A DNA stretch of 64,000 bases, taken from the NCBI RefSeq assembly GCF_016862315.1, contig NZ_BOMS01000014.1, forward strand, positions 388,199 through 452,198, given 5' to 3'. The translations under genes were made by a program, and so were the position numbers. The DNA is from Actinoplanes palleronii (GTDB lineage Bacteria > Actinomycetota > Actinomycetes > Mycobacteriales > Micromonosporaceae). Shown piece after piece: positions 35,385-48,885 of the stretch. Position 1 is the first letter of the stretch; every line of letters starts with the position of its first letter. The notes under the pieces are model-generated. The model searched no databases, had not been told where the DNA came from, and saw only the letters and a program-made list of their open reading frames with translations.

Positions 35385-36575
35385 ATGCGTACGGCCGTGG
35401 TGGTGGGCGCGGGAATGGCGGGTCTGGCCGCGGCCGGCGCGCTGTCCCGGTCCGGATGGCAGGTGACGCTCCTGGAGCGCGCCGAACGGATCGCCGCGGC
35501 GCCCACCGCCGTGGTGCTCTGGCCGAACGGCCGCCGCGCCCTGGACGCGCTGCACCCGGACGGCGGCTGGTCGGCGATCGCGTCCCCGCTGCCGGACGGC
35601 GGAGTGCGCCGCCCGGACGGTCAGTGGCTGGTCCCGCCGCGCGCCCGGCCCGGCGCGGGCGGCCCGGCCCCGGCCGTCGCCCACCTGGAGGACATGTACG
35701 ACGCGCTGGTCGCGGGCCTCGGCGACACCGAGGTCCGCACCGGTTTCGAGGTCACCACGGTGCGGACCGGCCGCCGGATCCGCCCGGCCTGCGGTGACGG
35801 CCGCACCATGATCGAGGCGGATCTGATCGTCGCCGCGGACGGCATCGACAGCCGGGTGCGCGCGGTGCTGGCCCCCGAGTCGGTCGCCGTCGGCTCCGGC
35901 TTCTCCGCCTGGCAGGCCGTCATCCCGGGGTACCGGATGCCGCGTCTCACCGAGGACCGTGCGCTGGGCGGCGAGACGCTCGGCGCCGGATACCGGTTCG
36001 TGGCTCTCCCGCTCGGCGCGCACGCGGCCGGCAAGGGCGGCATCTACTGGGTGGCCACCGCGGCCGGCGCGCCGCGCCCGGAACCGGCCGCCACCCAGCT
36101 GGCGCTGCTGCAGCGCTGGTTCGCCGGGTGGCACGAGCCGGTCGCCGAACTGCTCGCGCTGACCCGCCCGGAGGAGCTGATCCCGCAGGGCGTCCGGGAG
36201 TTGCGGCCGCTGCCGCGGACGTACGCCTACCCGTCCGGCCCCGGTGGCGTGCTGCTGATCGGTGACGCCGCGCACGCCATGCCGCACCACCTCGGCCAGG
36301 GCGCCTGCCTGGCGTTCGAGGACGCCGCCACGTTGCGCTCGCTGCTCGCCGACGCGGCGCCGGGCGACGCGCTGACCGGCGCGCTGGAGAGCTACACCCG
36401 GCTCCGGCAGCCGCGCACCACCACGGTGGTCCGGCAGAACCGGCGGATGTCCGCTGTGGTGCAGGCCCGGGGGCGGCTCGCGCTGCGGGCCCGGGACGCG
36501 GCGCTGAACCACATGCGCCCACGCATCCTCGGCCGCACGCTGGACCCGGTCTCCGACTGGTCCCCGCCGGAGTAG
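35385..36575 (+). CDS. FAD-dependent monooxygenase
   Basis: 396 aa, group A flavoprotein hydroxylase (PHBH-like fold). GxGxxG dinucleotide motif VVGAGMAGLAAAGALSRSG, DG motif LIVAADGIDSRVRAVL, and GD motif LLIGDAAHAMPHHLGQGACLAFEDA are all present. Substrate unknown; the C-terminus (NHMRPRILGRTLDP) lacks a membrane anchor. Follows lgt by 29 nt, possibly co-transcribed, and is followed by a hairpin repeat. Confidence 0.92.
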   Translation: MRTAVVVGAGMAGLAAAGALSRSGWQVTLLERAERIAAAPTAVVLWPNGRRALDALHPDGGWSAIASPLPDGGVRRPDGQWLVPPRARPGAGGPAPAVAHLEDMYDALVAGLGDTEVRTGFEVTTVRTGRRIRPACGDGRTMIEADLIVAADGIDSRVRAVLAPESVAVGSGFSAWQAVIPGYRMPRLTEDRALGGETLGAGYRFVALPLGAHAAGKGGIYWVATAAGAPRPEPAATQLALLQRWFAGWHEPVAELLALTRPEELIPQGVRELRPLPRTYAYPSGPGGVLLIGDAAHAMPHHLGQGACLAFEDAATLRSLLADAAPGDALTGALESYTRLRQPRTTTVVRQNRRMSAVVQARGRLALRARDAALNHMRPRILGRTLDPVSDWSPPE

Positions 36576-36594
36576 CCGGCGCCGCCGGGTGCCG

Positions 36595-36647
36595 GGCTGG
36601 TCCCCAGGGGTGTGTCGGGGCCCGCGAGGCACCCCTGACGGCCAGCC
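36595..36647. repeat. Hairpin repeat related to the inner hairpin at 9394-9446
   Basis: Arms GGCTGG...CAGGGGTGTGTCG and CGAGGCACCCCTGACG(G)CCAGCC, 23 bp with about 5 mismatches. The right arm CACCCCTGACGxCCAGCC is shared with the 9.4-kb hairpin, and the length is the same (53 bp). Lies between convergent genes (monooxygenase and GNAT protein). Confidence 0.75.
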
Positions 36648-36834
36648 GGGGGACTGCTGCTTTCGGTCACATCATGGGACGGACGGGTTCGTCATCGTGA
36701 TTTCACTCGTTCGATACAGGTGACCACTCCCGGCGGAAACCGCGGGTCCGCTCTCGATCGGTAATGAGCGGAAACGGTTTCGGCACTTACGTCGTACCAG
36801 ATGATGGGAAGTGTGAGGGATTCGCGTGAGCCGG

Positions 36835-37713
36835 TCAGAGCGGGAGAGCGGCCGGCTCCGCGACGCAGGCGGTGCCGATCCGGCGGAATCCGACCCGGGT
36901 GTAGAGCCGGGCCACGTCGTCGTCGCCGGCGGACAGGAAGATCAGGTGGACCCCGCGGTCCAGCAGCCGGCGGGCCAGGGTGGCGGTGAGCTGGGAGGCA
37001 TAGCCTCGCCCGCGCGCCGTCGGCAGCGTCGCCACGCCGGCGATCTCGGCCACCTCGCCGACCCGCATGCTGGTGCCGGTCGCCACGATGCCCTCGCCGT
37101 CGGCCTCGACCACCACGGTCTCGTAGTCGCCGCTGTCCAGCGTCAGGCGGGTGTGCCGGATCACCTCGTCGCTGAGCCCGAGACCGGCCGTGGCATCCCG
37201 CTCGGACGGCCCGGCACCCTCGATGAGCAGGGTTTTCTCGGCGGATTCCAAGGCTGATCGGTACGCCGGAGCGGCGAACGCGAGCTGCGCCACGGCACGG
37301 GAGGCGCTGAGGTCGGCGGCGAATCCGGCACCGGCCGGGTCGAGCGTGCGGATCTCCCCGCCGGGCACCGGCAGGTCCGGGACCAGGGCCTGCGGGTCGA
37401 GCCGGAGCAGTGGCGCGAGCAGCGCGTCCAGGCCGGCCGAGCGGGCCACCGCGAGCAGGTCGGGGGTGGTCTCGTGCACCCATTCGAGCGTCTCCGGCAC
37501 GCCCAGGTCGCGCTGCCGGCGGCGGACGTCGAGCAGGTCGCCGGTCGTCGGGGCCGGTGCGCCGAGCCGGGGCCGGGCGTAATACGGCCAGCCCTCGCCC
37601 TCGCGGACGAAGAGCACCAGCGACCCGATCTCCTCGATCCGGGCCCAGGGGCGGGGCAAAGCGTCGTAGAACTGTTCGAGCCGGTCGAAGAGGTCGGAAT
37701 CCGCTCGCGCCAT
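36835..37713 (-). CDS. GNAT-family N-acetyltransferase
   Basis: 292 aa with an N-terminal domain of unknown type (SDLFDRLEQFYDALPRPWARIEEIG) and a C-terminal GNAT fold; acetyl-CoA loop VATLPTARGRGYASQLTATLARRLLDRG, then SAGDDDVARLYTRVGFRRIGTACVAE. The two-part layout resembles actinobacterial double-GNAT proteins with one inactive half. Substrate unknown. ATG is leaderless: TAGTCT lies 6 nt upstream. Confidence 0.9.
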   Translation of the reverse strand: MARADSDLFDRLEQFYDALPRPWARIEEIGSLVLFVREGEGWPYYARPRLGAPAPTTGDLLDVRRRQRDLGVPETLEWVHETTPDLLAVARSAGLDALLAPLLRLDPQALVPDLPVPGGEIRTLDPAGAGFAADLSASRAVAQLAFAAPAYRSALESAEKTLLIEGAGPSERDATAGLGLSDEVIRHTRLTLDSGDYETVVVEADGEGIVATGTSMRVGEVAEIAGVATLPTARGRGYASQLTATLARRLLDRGVHLIFLSAGDDDVARLYTRVGFRRIGTACVAEPAALPL

Positions 37714-37719
37714 CGCGCG

Positions 37720-37725
37720 AGACTA
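37720..37725 (-). promoter_or_regulatory. -10 box (TAGTCT) of GNAT gene, leaderless
   Basis: TAGTCT, CGCGCG (6 nt), ATG on the minus strand. No Shine-Dalgarno. Confidence 0.45.
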
Positions 37726-37802
37726 CCGGTCGCCGGTTGGGCTGTGCTATTCAGTTCGTCCACGCAGAGCCGAGTCTGCGTTAAGCAGAGCCCTCCCCGG
37801 AG

Positions 37803-37827
37803 CCAGGTGTGATCAATCCGCACCTGG
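37803..37827. promoter_or_regulatory. Inverted repeat upstream of gltB
   Basis: CCAGGTG, 11 bp, CACCTGG, roughly 100 bp before the gltB start, near a TAGACT box (37850-37855). A possible operator for a dimeric regulator; no clear GlnR box was found here. Confidence 0.4.
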
Positions 37828-37923
37828 CGGAGATCGGTGTCTCTTACCGTAGACTCGAGAGACTTTGCAGGGCCGACGTCGTCCCGACCTTGATGTGAAA
37901 CACCAGAGACGACAGGAGGCCCG

Positions 37924-42469
<4,546 letters not shown>

Positions 42470-42477
<8 letters not shown>

Positions 42478-43942
42478 TCCGAACGGTTTCCTTCGGTACG
42501 AGCGACAGCTGCCGAAGCGGCGGCCCGTCCCGGTGCGGCTGATGGACTTCAAGGAGGTCTATCCGCCGGCCGGCGAGGAGCTGATCCGCGACCAGGCGAC
42601 CCGCTGCATGGACTGCGGTATCCCGTTCTGTCACGACGGTTGCCCGCTGGGCAACCGGATCCCGGACTGGAACGACCTGGTCCGCACCGGGAACTGGGAG
42701 TCGGCGGCGGAGTCGCTGCACGCCACCAACAACTTCCCGGAGTTCACCGGGCGGCTCTGCCCGGCGCCCTGCGAGGCGGCCTGCGTGCTGGGCATCGGCG
42801 GCGACGCGGTGACCATCAAGCAGGTCGAGGTGGAGATCGCGAACCACGCGTTCGACCTGGGCTTTGTCCGGCCGCAGCCGGCTCCGGTGGCGTCCGGCAA
42901 GTCGGTCGCGGTGGTCGGTTCCGGACCGGCCGGCCTGGCCGCCGCGCAGCAGCTGGCCCGGGCCGGGCACGCGGTCACCGTCTACGAGCGCGACGACCGG
43001 ATCGGTGGTCTGCTCCGCTACGGCATCCCGGACTTCAAGATCGAGAAGCACGTGATCGACGCCCGGCTCGCCCAGATGTCCGCCGAGGGCGTCGTCTTCC
43101 AGGCCGGGGTCGAGGTGGGCGCCGACCTCACCGCCGACGATCTTCGTGATCGGTACGACGCGGTGCTGCTGGCCGCGGGCGCGCTGGCCGGCCGGGACGT
43201 CCCCGAGACGCCGGGACGGCACCTCAACGGCGTGCACCTGGCGATGGAGCACCTGGTCCCGGCGAACCGGATGGTGGCCGGCCTGCAGGACAGCACGCCG
43301 ATCGACGCCAAGGGCAAGCACGTGATCATCATCGGCGGCGGTGACACCGGTGCGGACTGCCTCGGCGTCGCGCACCGCCAGGGCGCCGCCTCGGTCACCC
43401 AGCTGGACCAGTACCCGCTGCCGCCGGAGGCCCGGACCGGGCTGAACGACCCGTGGCCGACCTGGCCGCTGATCCTGCGCAACTACGCCGCGCACGAGGA
43501 GGGTGGCGACCGCGTCTTCGGCGTGGCCGTCCGCGAGTTCGTCGGCGACGAGAACGGCAACCTGGTCGCGATCCGGCTGGCCGAGGTCTCGGTGCAGCGG
43601 GTCGACGGCGTCCGCACGGTCGTGGTGACACCGGGCTCGGAGCGCGAGCTGAAGGCCGACCTGGTGCTGCTGGCGATCGGCTTCGAGGGCACCGAGGACC
43701 AGCCGCTGCTGGCCCAGTTCGGCCTGACCCGGAACCGGCGCAACGTGCTGGACGCGACGAGTGACTGGCAGACCGGTGCCGAGGGTGTCTTCGTCGCCGG
43801 TGACATGCACAAGGGCGCGTCGCTGATCGTCTGGGCGATCGCCGAGGGGCGGGCCGCCGCCGCGGCGATCCACACCTACCTGGGCGCGGCCGGCGAGCTG
43901 CCGGCACCGGTCCGGGCGGATCAGCAGCCGCTCTCCGTCTGA
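42470..43942 (+). CDS. gltD: Glutamate synthase small chain
   Basis: 490 aa flavoprotein carrying NADPH electrons to GltB. N-terminal 4Fe-4S Cys groups ([30 protein letters not shown]), FAD motif [25 protein letters not shown] motif [17 protein letters not shown] start chosen at [14 protein letters not shown] because it follows the gltB coding end; ten upstream codons in frame belong to gltB sequence. Last gene before a terminator. Confidence 0.97.
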
Positions 43943-43954
43943 GTCATCGTTCAC

Positions 43955-43990
43955 CGGAGCCCGTCGCCCTTTCCGGGGTGGCGGGCTCCG
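43955..43990 (+). terminator. Terminator after gltBD
   Basis: Stem CGGAGCCCG...CGGGCTCCG with a loop around TTTCC, followed by TTTGTG. Ends the gltBD transcript; pyk starts about 220 bp later. Confidence 0.8.
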
Positions 43991-44048
43991 TTTGTGCTGG
44001 TCAGCGCTTTCATCGTCGTACCGTGAAAGGGTTTGCGGCATGTGGCGC

Positions 44049-44068
44049 CGGTCGCCGTGAGGCGACCG
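44049..44068 (+). other. Perfect hairpin in the pyk upstream region
   Basis: CGGTCGCC, GTGA loop, GGCGACCG: an 8-bp GC stem with a four-base loop. The same GGTCGCC/GGCGACC pair occurs in the terminator after pdtaR. Could lie in the pyk 5'UTR, or be a minor palindrome. Confidence 0.4.
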
Positions 44069-44211
44069 ATAAGCTGGCCCGGCGGTCGTTGACGCCCGCG
44101 GACGACGCAGCGAACCCGTGACTTTCCGGGCAGACCTCGCCGTCGACACCCGCAGTTCATACTGATGACGGGGGTCGGCCGCCGAGCCGCCCCAGAAGAA
44201 GGACTAGCCTG

Positions 44212-45651
44212 ATGGCCGTGACACGCCGCGTAAAGATCGTCTGCACGATGGGCCCCGCCACCAAGTCGCCTGAGCGGATGCTCGGCCTGGTGGAAGCGGG
44301 CATGGACGTGGCCCGGATGAACTTCAGCCACGACACCCGGGAAAACCACAAGGAGATGTACGACCTGGTCCGCTCCGCCGCGGAGCAGACCGGCCGTGCG
44401 GTCGCGATCCTCGCCGACCTCCAGGGCCCGAAGATCCGGCTGGGCAAGTTCGCCGACGGCCCGCACCGCTGGGAGACCGGCGACCGCGTGGTCATCACCA
44501 GCGACGACATCCTGGGCACGCGGGAGCGGGTCTCCTGCACCTATACGAAGCTGCCGCAGGAGGTCAAGGCCGGTGACCGGCTCCTGATCGACGACGGCAA
44601 GGTCGCCGTCGAGGTGACCGGTGTCGTCGACAGCAAGGACATCCAGGTCCTGGTCACCGAGGGTGGCCCGGTCAGCAACAACAAGGGCGTCTCGCTGCCG
44701 AACGTCGCGGTGAGCGTGCCCGCGATGAGCGAGAAGGACGAGCTGGACCTGCGGTTCGCGCTGAAGCTCGGCGTCGACCTGGTCGCGCTCTCGTTCGTCC
44801 GCTCGCCCGAGGACATCAAGATGGTCCACAAGGTGATGGACGAGGAGGGCGTGCGCGTCCCGGTCATCGCCAAGGTGGAGAAGCCGGAGGCGGTCGACTG
44901 CCTCGAGGCGATCGTGCTGGCCTTCGACGGTGTCATGGTCGCCCGTGGTGACCTGGGCGTCGAGCTCCCGCTGGACCAGGTCCCGCTGGTGCAGAAGCGC
45001 GCCGTGCAGCTGTGCCGGGAGAACGCGAAGCCGGTCATCGTCGCGACCCAGATGCTCGACTCGATGATCGAGAACTCGCGCCCGACCCGGGCCGAGGCCT
45101 CGGACGTCGCCAACGCGGTGCTCGACGGCGCGGACGCGGTCATGCTCTCCGGCGAGACCTCGGTCGGCAAGTACCCGGTTCTCACGGTCAGCACGATGGC
45201 CAAGATCGTCACCACCACCGAGGGTGGCGGCCTGGGTGTGGCCCGGCTGCAGCACGACCCGCGGACCCACGCCGGCGCGCTGACCATCGCCGCGTCGAAC
45301 ATCGCGCGCAACATCGGCGCCAAGGCGCTGGTGGCGTTCTCGCAGACCGGTGACACCGTGCGTCGGCTCGCCCGGCTGCACTGCGACCTGCCGCTCTACG
45401 CGTTCACCCCGGTCGACCACGTCCGCAGCACGCTCGCGCTGAGCTGGGGTGTCGAGGCGTTCCTGACCGACTTCGTGGAGCACACCGACGACATGTTCCG
45501 TCAGGTGGACGCGAAGATGCTCGGCCTCGGCCTGGCCAAGCCCGGTGACTACGTGGTCGTCGTGGCCGGCTCCCCGCCGAACGCGCCCGGCTCCACCAAC
45601 ACCCTGCGTGTGCACCAGCTCGGCTCCCTCGTGGACCCGTCCGCGGTATGA
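44212..45651 (+). CDS. pyk: Pyruvate kinase
   Basis: 479 aa. Final glycolytic step, PEP + ADP to pyruvate + ATP. Substrate and metal motifs: VCTMGPAT, MNFSHDTRENH, DLQGPKIR, the catalytic IAKVEKPEAV, MVARGDLGVE, ATQMLDSMIENSRPTRAEASDVANAVLDG, and DAVMLSGETSVG. ATG with AAGGA 8 nt upstream. The stop overlaps the start of tesB (ATGA), an actinobacterial arrangement. Confidence 0.98.
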   Translation: MAVTRRVKIVCTMGPATKSPERMLGLVEAGMDVARMNFSHDTRENHKEMYDLVRSAAEQTGRAVAILADLQGPKIRLGKFADGPHRWETGDRVVITSDDILGTRERVSCTYTKLPQEVKAGDRLLIDDGKVAVEVTGVVDSKDIQVLVTEGGPVSNNKGVSLPNVAVSVPAMSEKDELDLRFALKLGVDLVALSFVRSPEDIKMVHKVMDEEGVRVPVIAKVEKPEAVDCLEAIVLAFDGVMVARGDLGVELPLDQVPLVQKRAVQLCRENAKPVIVATQMLDSMIENSRPTRAEASDVANAVLDGADAVMLSGETSVGKYPVLTVSTMAKIVTTTEGGGLGVARLQHDPRTHAGALTIAASNIARNIGAKALVAFSQTGDTVRRLARLHCDLPLYAFTPVDHVRSTLALSWGVEAFLTDFVEHTDDMFRQVDAKMLGLGLAKPGDYVVVVAGSPPNAPGSTNTLRVHQLGSLVDPSAV

Positions 45652-46523
45652 CGCCGCTGCAGGGCCAAGCCGCTGTCGACCAGCTTCTGGAGATCCTCGA
45701 TCTGAAGCAGGTCGACGCGGCCACCTTCACCGGTGACAGCCCGCAGACCGGTGCCCAGCGCGTGTTCGGCGGCCAGGTCGCCGGGCAGGCGCTGGTCGCC
45801 GCCGGTCGCACGGTCGACCCGTCCCGGCTGGTCCACTCGCTGCACGGCTACTTCGTGCGCCCGGGTGACCCGACCGAGCCGATCACGTTCCACGTGGAGA
45901 CGATCCGGGACGGGCGGTCCTTCTCGGTCCGCCGGTCCACCGCCAAGCAGCACGGCAAGACGATCTTCTTCATGTCGGCGTCGTTCCAGGTGCTCGAGGA
46001 GGGTCTCGACCACCACGAGCCGGCGCCGACCGGGGTGCCCGCGCCGGAGGACGTCCCCACCATGCGCGACTGGGTGGAGAAGTACCCGAACCGCAGGACC
46101 GTGTTCAACGCCAGCCCGCAGGCGGTCGACGTGCGCTACATCGGCCAGCCCGGCTGGGTGCCGCCGGGCGACCGGGACGCCGATCCGAAGCAACGGGTGT
46201 GGATGCGGGTCGACGGCAAGCTGCCGGACGATCCGCTGATCCACGCGTGCGCGCTGACCTACGCGTCCGACCTGTCGTTGCTCGACGCGGTGCTGTCGTA
46301 CCACGGTGAGGTGTGGGGGCCGGGCGGTGTGGTCGGCGCCAGCCTCGACCACGCGCTCTGGTTCCACCGGACGTTCCGGGCCGACGAGTGGTTCCTCTAC
46401 GACAGCGTGAGCCCCTCGGCCAGCCGTTCCCGCGGCCTGGCCAACGGGCGGATGTTCACCCGGGACGGCCGGCACATCGCCAGCGCCGTCCAAGAGGGTC
46501 TGCTGCGCCGCGTGGGCGCCTGA
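45648..46523 (+). CDS. tesB: Acyl-CoA thioesterase II
   Basis: 291 aa, double hot-dog fold hydrolysing acyl-CoA. Motifs RVFGGQVAGQALVAAGRTV, SLHGYFVRPGD, and in the second half ASLDHALWFHRTFRADEWFLYDSVSPSA and GRMFTRDGRHIASAVQEGLLR with the catalytic Asp/Thr/Gln region. Co-transcribed with pyk by 4-bp overlap. Physiological substrates unknown. Confidence 0.95.
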   Translation: MTPLQGQAAVDQLLEILDLKQVDAATFTGDSPQTGAQRVFGGQVAGQALVAAGRTVDPSRLVHSLHGYFVRPGDPTEPITFHVETIRDGRSFSVRRSTAKQHGKTIFFMSASFQVLEEGLDHHEPAPTGVPAPEDVPTMRDWVEKYPNRRTVFNASPQAVDVRYIGQPGWVPPGDRDADPKQRVWMRVDGKLPDDPLIHACALTYASDLSLLDAVLSYHGEVWGPGGVVGASLDHALWFHRTFRADEWFLYDSVSPSASRSRGLANGRMFTRDGRHIASAVQEGLLRRVGA

Positions 46524-46535
46524 CACTCCTGTTGA

Positions 46536-46592
46536 CCCCGCCGGGGTGGATCCTCGGCCTGGCGACTGGCCAGGGATCCACACCCGACGGGG
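46536..46592. terminator. Bidirectional hairpin terminator
   Basis: Arms CCCCGCCGGGGTGGATCC and GGATCCACACCCGACGGGG pair over ~18 bp with one bulge; a loop of about 20 bp separates them. Lies between convergent tesB and the DUF308-like gene. Confidence 0.75.
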
Positions 46593-46608
46593 CCGGGGAC
46601 AGGACTTT

Positions 46609-47496
46609 CTAGTGCCCGCCGGCCGAACGTTCCGGCTTGGCGGAGTTTCCGGCCGCGGTGCCCTCGATACCTGCCGGGCTGTCCGGCACCGGCGGCAGGT
46701 CCTTGGCGTCCGGCGGGGTGGGTGCGCCCGCCCGGGGTCCGGAGATCCCGGCCTGGGCCAGCATCGCGTCCAGGTCGGCGGTGGTCCGCAGCACCCGCTC
46801 GTGGAACGACTCCTCGTGCGTCTCGCCGCCGGCCGGCACACCGTCCCGGGCCCGGTGCTTGGCGATCTTCCGGCCCTCGAAGTCGGTGTGCCCGGCCGAG
46901 TAGCCGGCCAGTCCGGTGGCTCGTTCCGGCGGCAGTTCCAGCAGGTCACGACCCTTCGACGCGACCTCGCGCAGCCGCAGCGCGGTCACCAGGTCGGCCA
47001 CCGCGCGCAGCACACCCAGCCCGCCGAGGATCATCAGGACGGTCTCGGCGCCGCGGGCCATCGGGCTGGCGGCCAGGAAGCCCGTCGCGGTCTCCAGCAC
47101 GCCGATCGTGACGACGAGGCTCCACACCCGGTCCGAGCCCCGTGTCATGATCCCGACGGAGACGTCGACGGCGCCGCGGACCAGCAGGTACCAGCCGATC
47201 AGTGAGGCCGTGGTGGTGTAGCCGGAGTCGCCGCCGGTCAGCATGACCACGCCGGTCGCGGTGAACAGCACGGCCAGACCGGCGTTCAGCCACCAGGTGC
47301 GGGTGCCGGCCAGCGCGCGCAGGCCCTCACAGACCGCGCCGAACAGCACGATCGGACCGGCCACGGCGGTGACCGCGGTCGGCTCCAGCCGCAGCACACT
47401 CCAGCCGATCACCAGCCAGGCGGCACCCGCGAACAACAGGAATCCCCACACACCTCCACGCGTGACGGTCAGTGGCGAAGAACCGGACCACAACAT
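46609..47496 (-). CDS. DUF308/HdeD-like membrane protein with long cytoplasmic tail
   Basis: 295 aa. Six hydrophobic helices in residues ~10-185, in pairs with small loops (GPIVLFGAVCEGLRALAG, LIGWYLLVRGAVDVSVGIMTRG) typical of HdeD/DUF308 proteins, and a hydrophilic tail (SFHERVLRTTADLDAMLAQAG, Pro-rich end). Start chosen for GGGAGG four bases before this ATG; an ATG ten codons earlier is possible. Unrelated in function to the tRNA upstream; role unknown. Confidence 0.8.
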   Translation of the reverse strand: MLWSGSSPLTVTRGGVWGFLLFAGAAWLVIGWSVLRLEPTAVTAVAGPIVLFGAVCEGLRALAGTRTWWLNAGLAVLFTATGVVMLTGGDSGYTTTASLIGWYLLVRGAVDVSVGIMTRGSDRVWSLVVTIGVLETATGFLAASPMARGAETVLMILGGLGVLRAVADLVTALRLREVASKGRDLLELPPERATGLAGYSAGHTDFEGRKIAKHRARDGVPAGGETHEESFHERVLRTTADLDAMLAQAGISGPRAGAPTPPDAKDLPPVPDSPAGIEGTAAGNSAKPERSAGGH

Positions 47497-47804
47497 GAGG
47501 CCTCCCGCTGATGCTGTCCCTGCCATGACAGCACCCGGGGCACGCGGCGGCGGGGCGTTCGCTCAGATTGCCCGGCGCGGGGAGACGCTTGTGAGACGCT
47601 TTTTTTCGTACGCCGTAAAGGTCGTACCGGAAATGCTCGATCTTGGTGATGGGCGCGCCGCCGCAGGCGGTGCGGACGCCCCCGCCGCGCGATCAGCCGG
47701 AAGCGGGCTGACGTGGGTGAATGTTTCCGGCGTGTGTGGCCCACGTCACCGTATGGTTATCGATGAATGTGGCTCTCGCCAGCCGCGGCGCGGAGTGATA
47801 TTCC

Positions 47805-47881
47805 TGGTGTCCCCGGTGGGATTCGAACCCACACTGAATGGATTTTGAGTCCATCGACTCTGCCGGTTGGTCTACGGGGAC
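47805..47881 (-). tRNA. tRNA-Leu (CAA) with short variable loop
   Basis: 77 nt including an encoded CCA. Acceptor stem GTCCCCG pairs with CGGGGAC, discriminator A; anticodon stem ATGGA/TCCAT with loop CTCAAAA (anticodon CAA at 47845-47847); T arm GTGGG-TTCGAAT-CCCAC. The D arm has a 3-bp stem and 11-nt loop ending GGCAGA, as in Leu tRNAs, but the variable region is only 5 nt (TCAGT), not the long arm of class II Leu tRNAs. Just upstream of, and antisense to, pdtaR. Confidence 0.85.
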
Positions 47882-47959
47882 ATCTGGATCGGTAACACCG
47901 TTGAAAGCGGTGATGCCAACCTCAGCGAGAGACAGCCTACCCACTACGCTGAGGAGGGT

Positions 47960-47981
47960 GACACCCAGATACCGGGGTGTC
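47960..47981 (+). other. Hairpin in pdtaR leader
   Basis: GACACCC, 8-nt loop AGATACCG, GGGTGTC, about 30 bp before the pdtaR start. As the encoded protein has an RNA-binding ANTAR domain, an autoregulatory RNA structure is conceivable but not shown. Confidence 0.4.
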
Positions 47982-48010
47982 GCGACGAGAGGGTTGGGGG
48001 AAGAGGTTCC

Positions 48011-48631
48011 GTGGCCGACACGCAGGCTGGTGCCGAGCGCAAACGGGTGATCATCGCCGAGGACGAGGCCCTGATCCGGTTGGACCTCGCGGAGATGCTC
48101 GTCGAGGAGGGCTACGACGTCGTCGGCGAGGCGGGCGACGGCGAGACCGCCGTCCGGCTGGCCGAGGAGCTGAAGCCGGATCTGGTCATCCTGGACATCA
48201 AGATGCCGATCATGGACGGGCTGGCGGCCGCCGAGCGGATCGCCGGCGGACGGATCGCACCGGTGGTGATCCTGACCGCGTTCAGTCAGCGCGATCTGGT
48301 GGAGCGCGCCCGGGCGGCGGGCGCGATGGCCTACCTGGTGAAGCCGTTCCAGAAATCGGATCTGGTCCCGGCCATCGAGATCGCGCTGTCGCGATACTCC
48401 GAGATCGCCACGTTGGAGTCCGAGGTCGCCGGTCTGACCGAGCGCCTGGAGACGCGCAAATCCGTCGAGCGCGCCAAGGGCGAGCTGATGACGAAGTACG
48501 CGATGACCGAGCCGCAGGCGTTCAAGTGGATCCAGCGGACCGCGATGGACCACCGGATGACCATGCGCGAGGTGGCCGACCGGATCCTCGCCGAGGGCCA
48601 GGAGCCGGGGAGCGTGCCGGAGGTGCCCTGA
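48011..48631 (+). CDS. pdtaR: ANTAR-domain response regulator (PdtaR/Rv1626-like)
   Basis: 206 aa. Receiver domain: acidic pair AEDE, phospho-acceptor Asp in LVILDIKMPIMDG, Thr in VILTAF, Lys in YLVKPF. A coiled-coil linker (ATLESEVAGLTERLETRKSVERAKGELM) leads to the C-terminal ANTAR RNA-binding domain (TEPQAFKWIQRTAMDHRMTMREVADRIL). Acts in transcription antitermination in two-component signalling; the PdtaS kinase is not in the window. GTG chosen after GAAGAGG; the upstream frame overlaps the tRNA. Confidence 0.93.
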   Translation: MADTQAGAERKRVIIAEDEALIRLDLAEMLVEEGYDVVGEAGDGETAVRLAEELKPDLVILDIKMPIMDGLAAAERIAGGRIAPVVILTAFSQRDLVERARAAGAMAYLVKPFQKSDLVPAIEIALSRYSEIATLESEVAGLTERLETRKSVERAKGELMTKYAMTEPQAFKWIQRTAMDHRMTMREVADRILAEGQEPGSVPEVP

Positions 48632-48634
48632 GCG

Positions 48635-48676
48635 GATCAGAGCCGGTCAGGGTCGCCGAAGGCGACCGATCTGATC
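48635..48676 (+). terminator. Terminator after pdtaR
   Basis: Nested stems: GATCAGA/TCTGATC outside and GGTCGCC-GAA-GGCGACC inside, immediately after the pdtaR stop. Confidence 0.7.
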
Positions 48677-48781
48677 TTGACAGAACGACGTTGGAAACAC
48701 TCTCCCCGCGTGCGGCGTCACTGCTGGTAACGGTTCGGTCAAAGCCTGACCGGCCTCTATCGTCCGGCTCGGAATGTGGGA

Positions 48782-48787
48782 TAGCGT
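48782..48787 (+). promoter_or_regulatory. -10 box (TAGCGT) of liv operon
   Basis: TAGCGT followed 8 nt later by an in-frame ATG (48796), the same layout as lgt. Translation more likely starts at the TTG with a strong ribosome site downstream, so the ATG may only mark the transcript start. Confidence 0.4.
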
Positions 48788-48885
48788 CCGGCCCCATGAC
48801 GGGCGAAGTGCTCCGTGTGGAGGCACGCAAGTGCCAATTGGAGCATGGTGGCCCGGTGGGTTCGGTTATGAGGAGGGTTCCAACC

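Noticed and set aside
37735..37923. GlnR box upstream of gltB
   Set aside because: A GAAAC appears in GTGAAACACC but no GTNAC half-site lies 11 bp away.
47469..47848. Short frames on both strands around the tRNA
   Set aside because: They overlap the tRNA or the membrane gene, lack ribosome sites and have poor codon bias.
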